A DNA stretch of 64,000 bases from Paenibacillus rhizosphaerae (GTDB lineage: Bacteria; Bacillota; Bacilli; Paenibacillales; Paenibacillaceae). Position 1 is the first letter of the stretch. Every line of letters begins with the position of its first letter. The translations under genes and the position numbers were made by a program. The notes beneath the pieces were generated by a model. The model was not told where the DNA came from. It did not search any database and saw only the letters and a list, made by a program, of their open reading frames with translations. The stretch spans positions 283,193-347,192 of the forward strand of contig NZ_JACHXJ010000007.1 of the NCBI RefSeq assembly GCF_014192015.1, read 5' to 3'. Positions 35,600 through 42,872 of the stretch are shown here, one piece after another.

Positions 35600-36327
35600 G
35601 AGGTATAATCTTGGCCGGCGGGACAGGTACCCGATTGTATCCGCTGACCCGGCTGATCAACAAGCATTTGCTTCCTGTCGGAAAGTATCCGATGATCGTC
35701 TATGGCATCGACAGGCTGCGCCAGGCAGGCATCACGGAAATTCTCATTGTCATGGGTAAACAGTCCGCAGGCCTGTATACGGATTTTTTGGGAAGCGGAC
35801 AGGATTTTGGGGTGCAGCTGACCTATCGGATTCAGGAGTCTGCGGGAGGAATCGCCGAAGCGCTGGACCAGGCAAGAGGCTTTATTGTCAGGGATGAAAA
35901 ATTTGTCGTTCTGCTTGGAGACAATCTGTTTTTGGACGACTTGGGCCCGTATGTAGACAAATTCATGCAGCAGCCCGCCGGCACGGCCCGGGTGCTCCTG
36001 AAGCAGGTACAGGATGCCCGGAGATACGGCGTTCCGGTGTTTGACCGGGCGCATCCCGAACTTATCAGCCTGATTGAGGAAAAGCCGGCAAGACCTAAGT
36101 CTTCATACTGTGTCACAGGCTTGTATATGTATGATACCGCCGTGTTCGATATTATTTCCGGGATTCGTCCATCGGACCGGGGGGAACTTGAAATTACCGA
36201 CGTCAACAACGTCTATGCCGCCGACGGGCGGCTGGAATACGATATCCTTCAGCAATGGTGGAGCGACGCGGGCACGTTTGAATCCCTGCAGGAGGCCGGC
36301 AAGAAAATGAAGGGAATTCTCCCATGA
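35596..36327 (+). CDS. SpsI/RmlA-like sugar-phosphate nucleotidyltransferase
   Basis: Activates a sugar 1-phosphate as its nucleotide sugar. The 243-residue protein has the signature GIILAGGTGTRLYPLT, LPVGKYPMIVY, LLGDNLFLDD and the IEEKPARPKSSYCVTGLYMY product site. It is shorter than RmlA (about 290) and has the length of SpsI (246) from the sigma-K-controlled Bacillus sps spore-coat polysaccharide operon. GTG 35596 follows GGAGGAG and overlaps the preceding stop. rmlB/C/D homologues of sps are not adjacent. Confidence 0.85.
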   Translation: MRGIILAGGTGTRLYPLTRLINKHLLPVGKYPMIVYGIDRLRQAGITEILIVMGKQSAGLYTDFLGSGQDFGVQLTYRIQESAGGIAEALDQARGFIVRDEKFVVLLGDNLFLDDLGPYVDKFMQQPAGTARVLLKQVQDARRYGVPVFDRAHPELISLIEEKPARPKSSYCVTGLYMYDTAVFDIISGIRPSDRGELEITDVNNVYAADGRLEYDILQQWWSDAGTFESLQEAGKKMKGILP

Positions 36328-37412
36328 GCCGCCCTCCAATCCGCAAGAGAGCCTTCATTCCTTCTTGGAAGAGGGCTCTTCGTTTCAAGGGGACCAAGCG
36401 TCGCCTTGCTCCCCGCAGGCGCCAGGCTCCACCCGGAAGAAGGGGCAGGAATACCAAGCAGCGTTACGGCAGCGCGCACCCGAAACGGCCGGCTGTTGTC
36501 GTCCCCGCTGCGGATTTGCTTCATCTTCCAGCGGAAGACATAAGGGAAGCAGCCCGTCCGGAGCCTGAGGTCAATATCCAAGCAGGCCTGGAGGAGGCCT
36601 ACCGTGCCGGATACGCAGAGGGAGTAGAAGAGACGGTCGCCTCCCATCTTCCGCCGTATACGGTGCTGCCCGAGATCGGCGCCAAGGAGGTCATCGCTGC
36701 CGGGCTGCAGGTATACCGGGAGCAGTGGCTGCTTTTGCTGCGTCCCGAGGAGGTCTACGGGCGGATGGAGCATGCCTTGGCCTACGGCCAGCCGTTATCG
36801 GTCGTCCGCCTGGGAGACGGAGAACTGCTGGCCCTGGCCCATGATACCGTGCTCCCGCTGGAGGAAGTGCGGCAAAAGGGCCGCTTTCTCACGAACGCCG
36901 GAATGACGCTCCCTGATCCGCAGGCCCGCGACATGCTGGCCGAATCGCTCCGCACGGCCGGGATCATCGGCATTCCGCATTCCCGTCTTCCGACGTTTCA
37001 GGGCCTGCTGTTTCCCGTGCTCCGGCATTACGGGATATCTTACCGCAGCCTGACATTAACGACGTCTACAATCAACTACGCGCTGCATGAGCATGGACTG
37101 CTGCAGCAGCTGCTCCCTGGAAAACGGCTGCTCTTGATCGGAGACCGCGCTTCCGAGCTTGCGGACGTGTTCAGGGCCTCGGCTGCTCTGAATATTGCCG
37201 GCGTGATCAGCCCGGTACGGGGGTTCCACGACATCCCGAAAGTCATGGCCGAGGCGGCCGGATGCGAGTTTGACCTGGCTGTGGTGGCGAGCGGCATTCC
37301 GGCTGTCGTGATCTGCGAGCGCATCGCCAGCCAATTGGGCAAGGTCGCTCTGGACTTCGGGCATCTGGCCGACAAGCTGGCGTCCGGCGAGACGCCATAC
37401 GTGAGGAAGTAG
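36324..37412 (+). CDS. GT-D fold glycosyltransferase with basic N-terminus and GY motif
   Basis: The 362-residue protein has a strongly basic first 55 residues, an EAYRAGYAEGVEET segment (91-104) of the island's GY motif, and then a GT-D domain (DUF1792-like). The domain carries SVVRLGDGELLAL, where the D-x-E is the GT-D metal motif known from streptococcal adhesin glycosylation, and GKVALDFGHLADKL at its end. It probably extends a glycan on a protein or polysaccharide. ATGA overlap with the previous gene. Confidence 0.82.
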   Translation: MSRPPIRKRAFIPSWKRALRFKGTKRRLAPRRRQAPPGRRGRNTKQRYGSAHPKRPAVVVPAADLLHLPAEDIREAARPEPEVNIQAGLEEAYRAGYAEGVEETVASHLPPYTVLPEIGAKEVIAAGLQVYREQWLLLLRPEEVYGRMEHALAYGQPLSVVRLGDGELLALAHDTVLPLEEVRQKGRFLTNAGMTLPDPQARDMLAESLRTAGIIGIPHSRLPTFQGLLFPVLRHYGISYRSLTLTTSTINYALHEHGLLQQLLPGKRLLLIGDRASELADVFRASAALNIAGVISPVRGFHDIPKVMAEAAGCEFDLAVVASGIPAVVICERIASQLGKVALDFGHLADKLASGETPYVRK

Positions 37413-37461
37413 GAATGCGCCATCGACAGGAACATCATTCATGCAAACGGGAGGGATCGAA

Positions 37462-38841
37462 ATGAAGAGGCGGATCAGAATCGATGAAGAGCAGCAGCGG
37501 GCTTGGCTGTCCAGTTCGGCATCACATCGAAGCAGCCGATACAACCAGGGTTATGAGCGCGGGTATACGGAGGGGCTGCAGAAAGGAAAAGATACGTTTT
37601 CTATTCCGTTCCAGGGCACCAGCATCATCATTCCAACCTTTAATCAAGCCGAATTTCTGATCCAATGCATTGCGAGCATCGAAGCTCATACGCCGGAGCC
37701 GCATGAAATTATCGTCATCGACAATGCATCGACGGATGATACGGCCTCCTGCCTGCAGCGGCAGAGCGGGCCCATCCGGTATGCCAGACTGGAAGTAAAC
37801 CGCGGATTTGCCGGCGGCGTCAATTACGGCATGATGATGGCGAAGGGAGAGACCGTCGTCATTCTGAATAATGATACGCTCGTCACCCCGGGCTGGCTGA
37901 GCCATATGCTCCGCTGCCTGAACAGCGACCCCCGAATCGGCGCCGTGGGGCCCGTGACGAACTATATCGGCGGAGAGCAGCAAATTCCGGTTCCTTATGA
38001 GAACGTGGAGGAGATGTGGGCATTCGCCGCCCGCCATAACGTCCCGAACGAAGGATTATGGCGCGAAACCGACCGCCTGGTCGGCTTCTGCCTGCTGCTT
38101 CGCCGGGATGTCCTGCACCGCATCGGTTATTTGGATGAAGGGTACCGGATCGGCAACTATGAGGACGAGGACTGGATCATCCGGCTTCGGCTCACCGGGC
38201 GGAAGCTGATCATTGCGGGGGACTCCTTTATCCACCATTTCGGAAGCGTAAGCATGAAGCAGCTGGGGCAGCAGTTTGAACCGGTTAACCAGCGCAATGA
38301 GACTTACTACATCAACAAGTGGGATAACCCCTACGCCTGGGTGACGAACATGAAGGAAGGCGCACTAGCGCGTTTCCCCGGTCTACGAAGCGGGCATGAT
38401 CTGTACCCGTCGCACGTATTTGTCCGGGACCAAGCCGGCCGCCTGTATTTTCTGCTACATGGACAGAAATATCCTGTCAGCGGCGGGACGGACCAGGATG
38501 TGGCTGAAGCCACGCTGCTGTCCATGATGGATATCCGGCAAATTCCGGACGGCGTGCAGCCGCTGCCCAGCGACCAGATCCGGACGATGATGGAGGCGGC
38601 ATCCCAGTCCGAGTCCGCGGGACCTGGCGAAGCGGCTGACGGTCTGCTGGTGGCAGGCGCCGGCGGACGCGTGTACCAGTGGTCCCGTGGAACGCTAAGG
38701 CCCTTTGCGTCGAGCCACGCCCTGAACCGCTGGCATATGGAGCACAGAAAACAATCGGCATGGGCGACGGATCTGGTGAGTTCCGTGCCGGAAGGAGATC
38801 TGATCATCGCGCCTCCGCATCTTGACAATCCTGTGCTCTGA
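37462..38841 (+). CDS. GT2-family glycosyltransferase with GYxxGYxxG motif and C-terminal extension
   Basis: The 459-residue protein begins MKRRIRIDEEQQRAWLSSSA, then the motif YNQGYERGYTEGLQKGKD (27-44). A GT2 domain follows, with SIIIPTFNQAEFLIQCIAS, EIIVIDNASTDDT, NRGFAGGVNYG, ILNNDTLVT and NYEDEDWIIRLRL. After about residue 290 comes an additional domain of about 170 residues with a YFLLHGQKYPV-type beta repeat, which may recognise the acceptor. The start at 37462 follows GGAGGG; ATG 37441 lacks a site. Confidence 0.85.
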   Translation: MKRRIRIDEEQQRAWLSSSASHRSSRYNQGYERGYTEGLQKGKDTFSIPFQGTSIIIPTFNQAEFLIQCIASIEAHTPEPHEIIVIDNASTDDTASCLQRQSGPIRYARLEVNRGFAGGVNYGMMMAKGETVVILNNDTLVTPGWLSHMLRCLNSDPRIGAVGPVTNYIGGEQQIPVPYENVEEMWAFAARHNVPNEGLWRETDRLVGFCLLLRRDVLHRIGYLDEGYRIGNYEDEDWIIRLRLTGRKLIIAGDSFIHHFGSVSMKQLGQQFEPVNQRNETYYINKWDNPYAWVTNMKEGALARFPGLRSGHDLYPSHVFVRDQAGRLYFLLHGQKYPVSGGTDQDVAEATLLSMMDIRQIPDGVQPLPSDQIRTMMEAASQSESAGPGEAADGLLVAGAGGRVYQWSRGTLRPFASSHALNRWHMEHRKQSAWATDLVSSVPEGDLIIAPPHLDNPVL

Positions 38842-38891
38842 TGATTACAAAAAATGATAAGAAAAAAACGGATGACGCCTCCATTCGCGTA

Positions 38892-38919
38892 ACTGTCTTC
38901 AGGGTGGCGGCATAGGATA
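38892..38919 (+). promoter_or_regulatory. Candidate sigma-K promoter inside the island
   Basis: AC (38892-38893), 17 bp, then CATAGGATA (38911-38919) matches the sigma-K pattern fully. It lies in the 150-bp gap before the small helical protein genes, the right orientation and distance (start near 38927, ATG at 38992). Confidence 0.55.
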
Positions 38920-38991
38920 TAGCAGGCAGATGCGGATCAGGCGGACCGCCTATTCGCAGACGGCGTGACCTAACACCAGGGAGGGACCGGA

Positions 38992-39279
38992 ATGCAGAGC
39001 AAAATTGATGAAATGCTCACCCATATGTCACATTCCAAGCAACAGATGGCCAGGGTTCTGGATGCCGAGCGCCAAGTGGCGGTCCGGATGGCCCAGATTA
39101 TTCATGATTTGCCCGATGAGCATCCGGAATTTGACGGTGTGAGCGGGTTGATTGAAAATTCCAGCCAGATCAACAAGAGCATCATTTCTTACCTCAGCAG
39201 CATTGCTGACCTGCAGGAAGCGCTGGCGGAAACTTTAAATCATGTGGTGAAAGAGATGGGCAGCAATGAAGAGGAATAA
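38992..39279 (+). CDS. Small helical protein, unknown (tandem paralogue 1)
   Basis: The 95-residue, almost entirely alpha-helical, hydrophilic protein has no signal or membrane segment. The first half (SKQQMARVLDAERQVAVRMA) and the SYLSSIADLQEAL segment resemble equivalent parts of the next two genes, so the three look like diverged paralogues. GGGAGG lies upstream. Position behind a sigma-K-like promoter and between glycosyltransferase genes suggests a structural or scaffold role in the spore surface; this is inference. Confidence 0.75.
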   Translation: MQSKIDEMLTHMSHSKQQMARVLDAERQVAVRMAQIIHDLPDEHPEFDGVSGLIENSSQINKSIISYLSSIADLQEALAETLNHVVKEMGSNEEE

Positions 39280-39309
39280 CTTCGGGAGAACCGTAAGGGA
39301 GTGCTGGAT

Positions 39310-39660
39310 ATGAGCAGAGAACAGGCCTTTTTGCATATGCTGGACGCCGCCTCCAAAATCCAGTGGAACATTGCCATGATTCTGGAAGCCAAAGCGGTCG
39401 AAGCCGAGAAAATGCGGAACTGGACGCTGAATCATTTGAACTCGGATGCGTTTGCAAGCCATGAAAATCAACTGAGCGAGCCTCTGCAGATTCACGGTCA
39501 GATCGTGGAACTGCTGGAGGGGCTAACGAAGATGGAGAATGGATTGTGCAGCAACCTGAAAGCATTGCTCGTACAGGAAGAAGGAGAAGAGTATGGCGGC
39601 GGTGGCGGGGAAGGCATGTTTGGCGGCGGTGATTACGGCCTCGGAGACATGGGCAAATGA
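39310..39660 (+). CDS. Small helical protein with Gly-rich C-terminus (tandem paralogue 2)
   Basis: The 116-residue helical protein begins SREQAFLHMLDAASKIQWNI and has LLEGLTKMENGL, then a tail EEYGGGGGEGMFGGGDYGLG. The Gly-rich tail is of the kind found in coat proteins. The start at 39310 has GGGAG 8 nt upstream, better than GTG 39301. Its stop overlaps the next ATG. Similar to its neighbours on both sides; function unknown. Confidence 0.75.
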   Translation: MSREQAFLHMLDAASKIQWNIAMILEAKAVEAEKMRNWTLNHLNSDAFASHENQLSEPLQIHGQIVELLEGLTKMENGLCSNLKALLVQEEGEEYGGGGGEGMFGGGDYGLGDMGK

Positions 39661-39956
39661 GTTTGCTCCTTCGTGAGCAGGAAACGAAGCTGGAGCTGAT
39701 TCAATCCATCGCGCTCAGCCAAAAGGCGTTGGCCCGGATTCTCGGGAGCATCGCCGACATTTCTTCCGAGTCGGACCTCTCTGCCCGGGCACTTCTTGAA
39801 AATATCCGGCTCCTGACGCAGCATCAGGACGCATTGTGCCGGATGCTCACGGGCATCAGCCTGTGCCAACCCCGAAGCGGGAATTCCGCGCCGCCCTGGT
39901 TAAACGCATCTATATCCGCCCATTTCGCAGCCACCCGAGAATTACAGGAGGATTAA
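39657..39956 (+). CDS. Small helical protein (tandem paralogue 3)
   Basis: The 99-residue protein contains LIQSIALSQKALARILGSIA and LLTQHQDALCRMLTGISL, matching the helix spacing of the two preceding genes. ATGA overlap with the previous gene indicates coupled synthesis, consistent with a fixed-ratio complex. It has no recognised family or motif of catalysis. Confidence 0.72.
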   Translation: MSLLLREQETKLELIQSIALSQKALARILGSIADISSESDLSARALLENIRLLTQHQDALCRMLTGISLCQPRSGNSAPPWLNASISAHFAATRELQED

Positions 39957-39959
39957 CGG

Positions 39960-40286
39960 ATGATAACGAAGAAAAAACGTCCTCGGAGGTCAAAATCCGG
40001 GAAGCGCCTGCTGCTTGCCCGTAAAGTACGGGGCACCAAGTCCAAAAAACGGCGGAAAAGCCTGCTTCAGAAGAAAAGAAAACACCGGATCAAAAGCATT
40101 CGCAGAAAACGGAAACGGGTCGTGAAGCCGGTGCTGCCGGTTCCTGTGGCTCAAGGCGTAGAGCCTCATACCAGTCCGGACACGGCGTACAGCCAAGGAT
40201 TCGACGAAGCATACAATGAAGGGTTCAATGCGGGTTTTGCCAAAGGCTATGAAGACGGTCATTTATTAGCCTATCAATCCAAGTAA
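39960..40286 (+). CDS. Highly basic protein with repeated GF/GY motif
   Basis: The 108-residue protein has two parts. Residues 1-57 are extremely Lys/Arg-rich (for example KSKKRRKSLLQKKRKHRIKS). Residues 72-108 contain YSQGFDEAYNEGFNAGFAKG then YEDG, the longest version of the motif shared by the island's enzymes. It has no enzyme domain, so it may be a minimal adaptor bearing only the two shared features. AGGAGG lies upstream. It closes this sub-operon; a terminator follows. Confidence 0.75.
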   Translation: MITKKKRPRRSKSGKRLLLARKVRGTKSKKRRKSLLQKKRKHRIKSIRRKRKRVVKPVLPVPVAQGVEPHTSPDTAYSQGFDEAYNEGFNAGFAKGYEDGHLLAYQSK

Positions 40287-40312
40287 TACCTGAGGGAATG
40301 GGACACAGTCAG

Positions 40313-40356
40313 GCCTTTCGCTCCATGGAGACAGCCATGGGGCGAAAGGCTTTTTT
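40313..40356 (+). terminator. Intrinsic terminator
   Basis: GCCTTTCG and CGAAAGGC form the outer stem, with CCATGG pairing inside, then six T. Confidence 0.9.
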
Positions 40357-40478
40357 GCCGTTTCCGGCAGGGCATCCGCCAATTTAGCCGTGCGAAGGCA
40401 GTCGTCCATGATGCAATTGCCTCTTCCGCATATATTTATATTGTTCTTTCACAATTCATGACAGACAGGGTGAAGACT

Positions 40479-41555
40479 GTGGATAATGTGGCTGAAACGG
40501 CGGCAAGCGCCAGTTACCGGCAGGGCTACGAGGACGGCTTGCGCCTTGGTGTCTGTCAGGCTGTCATGGAACGGATACCCGCTACGGAGCCTTATTACCG
40601 GGACATGAAAGTGTTTTATATTCCGCAGGGCTTTCATGCCATTGATCAGGGAATATCCGCCGCGCTTAGCAGCCTGGTCAGAGAATGTATCGTCGTAGAG
40701 GCTCCGAAGATGCTGGAGCTTGCTCAAAAGGAACGTCCAGATCTTATCCTCGTATTGAACGGACTGCATGTATTTCCCGAGAATCATTTGGAGGATATCC
40801 GGCGGGTTCGCGCGATGGGGATCAAGACGGCCGTCTGGTTTGTCGATGATCCCTATTTTAGTGAGGATACCGCAGCCGCATGCACCGCGTACGACGTCGT
40901 GTTTACCCACGAGCTGGGATGCGTGCCGTTTTACAGCGCTCTCGGGGTCAGAAGGGTCCACTATTTACCGCTAGCCGTGAACGTTGACATGTTCAAGCCC
41001 TCGCGCTGCGGACCGGAGCATCTGTACGACATTTGCTTTATAGGCAATGCCTTTTGGAACCGTGTCGCCATCTTCGATGAACTGGCGCCGTTTCTGAGGG
41101 ATAAGAACGTGCTGATTGCCGGCGGGTTCTGGGAGCGCTTGTCCCGGCACGACCTGCTTGAGCGTTCGGTAAGGCTTGGATTTATTCCGCCGGAGGAGAC
41201 GGTCCGTTATTACAACGGATCGAAAGTGGTCATTAATATCCATCGTCCCGACGAATGGGGACAGGACAACCGCAACAGCCACCAGATCAGCGGCAAATCG
41301 ATCAACCCGAGAACCTATGAAATCTGCGCTTGCGGAGCGATGCAGATCACAGACATCCGTGAAGATCTCACCAATTATTACAGACCGGGCTATGACATCG
41401 AGACCTTTACAACCGCGGAGGAGCTTAAAAACAAGATCATCTATTATCTGGAGCATGAAGAAGAGCGGAGAATCATGGCGGCCCGCGGGCTATACACGAC
41501 CCGGCAGGAGCATACGTTTATTTCCCGGATGAGGACGTTTCTGGAACAGTTCTGA
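40479..41555 (+). CDS. CgeB-family spore maturation glycosyltransferase (paralogue 1)
   Basis: CgeB of Bacillus is made under sigma-K/GerE control and helps form the outermost spore glycan layer. The 358-residue protein starts with the GY motif SYRQGYEDGLRLG (12-24) and continues with a GT-B-like fold: VKTAVWFVDDPYFSED-like segment, YLPLAVNVDMFKP, ICFIGNAFWNR and the C-terminal NPRTYEICACGAMQITD with the glycosyltransferase Glu. GTG 40479 has AGGGTGA upstream; ATG 40458 has none. It is paralogous to the next gene. Confidence 0.85.
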   Translation: MDNVAETAASASYRQGYEDGLRLGVCQAVMERIPATEPYYRDMKVFYIPQGFHAIDQGISAALSSLVRECIVVEAPKMLELAQKERPDLILVLNGLHVFPENHLEDIRRVRAMGIKTAVWFVDDPYFSEDTAAACTAYDVVFTHELGCVPFYSALGVRRVHYLPLAVNVDMFKPSRCGPEHLYDICFIGNAFWNRVAIFDELAPFLRDKNVLIAGGFWERLSRHDLLERSVRLGFIPPEETVRYYNGSKVVINIHRPDEWGQDNRNSHQISGKSINPRTYEICACGAMQITDIREDLTNYYRPGYDIETFTTAEELKNKIIYYLEHEEERRIMAARGLYTTRQEHTFISRMRTFLEQF

Positions 41556-41587
41556 CACCGGACAAAATCATACGAGGGAGTGTCGAT

Positions 41588-42727
41588 ATGTCGAAGGTTA
41601 AATGGCCCGAGAGGGTTCCCGATCTGACTCTGAGCTACGATTCGGCCCAGGCGAGAGCCAGGGGACGTGAGGACGGCTACCGGAGCGGATATCATGAAGG
41701 TTATTTGCGGGGACGTGCGAATGTGATTGCCAGCCGGCCGGCGGAACCTGTCCCGTTCCGTCAAATCCGGGTGCTGTATATCGCTTCCGGCAAAGGGTAC
41801 CCCTATTCTCCGCTGGATGAGGCCATCTCATCCACTCTCCGGACGATGGTCGCCGAAGTGATCATTATCGAGCCGGGGCAGCTTACCGTTGAAGCGGTGC
41901 TGCAGGCCGCTCCCGATCTGGTGCTTGTTCTGGACGGTATGTTCGTGAACAACGAAATTATGGATACCGTCCGACAGCTCGGAATCCTGAACGCCGTCTG
42001 GCTTACGGACGATCCTTACTATACCGATATGACGATGGAGAACGTCAAGCATTACGACTACATTTTTACGCTGGAATCGAACTGCATTCCTTATTACCAG
42101 CAGCTGGGCTGCACGCATGTCTATCATTTGCCGTTTGCCGCCCACACCGAAAACTACCGTCCGTCCCGGAATATATCCCCGCTTCGCCGGGATGTCAGCT
42201 TTATCGGCTCGGCATACTGGAACCGCATCGCTTTTTTTGACCCGATCATTGACCGGCTCATGCAGCATAAAACGGTGATCAACGGGATCTGGTGGGACCG
42301 TTTGCCAAAGTATACGGCTTATCAGGATCGGATCGAGCTCAATAAATGGATGGGGCCCGCCGAGACCGCGGAGGCTTATAACGGTTCCAAGATCGTCATC
42401 AACCTGCACCGCTCCCATGAAGACGATTCCGTGAACAATAACACAGTCAAAATTCCTGCAGCTTCCCCCAATCCCCGTACCTTTGAAATCTCCGCCTGCG
42501 CCACGCTTCAGATCAGCGACAGCCGGAGCGACCTGGCTAAATATTACACGCCGGGCGTGGAGATCGAAACGTACAGCTCCCCGGAGGAACTGCTGGACAA
42601 AATCGAATATTACCTTGCGCATGAGGAAGAGCGCAGACAGATCGCTTTGAACGCGCTGGAAAGAACGTTCAGGGACCATACGTACAGCAAGCGCCTGAAC
42701 GAGATGCTGTCGGTCATTTACCCGTAG
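41588..42727 (+). CDS. CgeB-family spore maturation glycosyltransferase (paralogue 2)
   Basis: The 379-residue protein has an N-terminal GREDGYRSGYHEGYLRGRAN (26-45), a full GYxxGYxxGY form of the island motif. The CgeB domain follows, with AVWLTDDPYYTDM, YHLPFAAHTENYRP, VSFIGSAYWNRI and NPRTFEISACATLQISD. It is about 40% identical by eye to the preceding gene in these segments. The ribosome site GAGGGAG lies upstream. It probably transfers a different sugar or acts at a later step. Confidence 0.85.
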   Translation: MSKVKWPERVPDLTLSYDSAQARARGREDGYRSGYHEGYLRGRANVIASRPAEPVPFRQIRVLYIASGKGYPYSPLDEAISSTLRTMVAEVIIIEPGQLTVEAVLQAAPDLVLVLDGMFVNNEIMDTVRQLGILNAVWLTDDPYYTDMTMENVKHYDYIFTLESNCIPYYQQLGCTHVYHLPFAAHTENYRPSRNISPLRRDVSFIGSAYWNRIAFFDPIIDRLMQHKTVINGIWWDRLPKYTAYQDRIELNKWMGPAETAEAYNGSKIVINLHRSHEDDSVNNNTVKIPAASPNPRTFEISACATLQISDSRSDLAKYYTPGVEIETYSSPEELLDKIEYYLAHEEERRQIALNALERTFRDHTYSKRLNEMLSVIYP

Positions 42728-42822
42728 CCCCTATACGTTTGAACGCATTTTTGGACGGATGGCGGGCACCATGTGTCGGTTCCGGCGTATATGCGCCTCT
42801 CATATCTTGTATTACCTGGGTG

Positions 42823-42854
42823 AAAGGAGGTGTGATTCGTACCCCTGTACGAAT
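42823..42854 (+). promoter_or_regulatory. Extended Shine-Dalgarno followed by perfect hairpin
   Basis: AAAGGAGG at about 42823-42830, nearly the full anti-16S complement, is followed by arms ATTCGTAC and GTACGAAT with a 4-nt loop (about 42835-42854). The gene's ATG lies 43 nt beyond the ribosome site, too far for direct use, and a weaker GAGGT lies nearer. It may be a stand-by site, a leader peptide site or a regulatory hairpin. Confidence 0.4.
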
Positions 42855-42872
42855 TTGCAGAGGTCCTAAAGC

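Noticed and set aside
38992..39279. Calling the small helical proteins nucleotide-sugar epimerases because of their neighbours
   Set aside because: They are about 100 residues, fully helical and lack any Rossmann motif.
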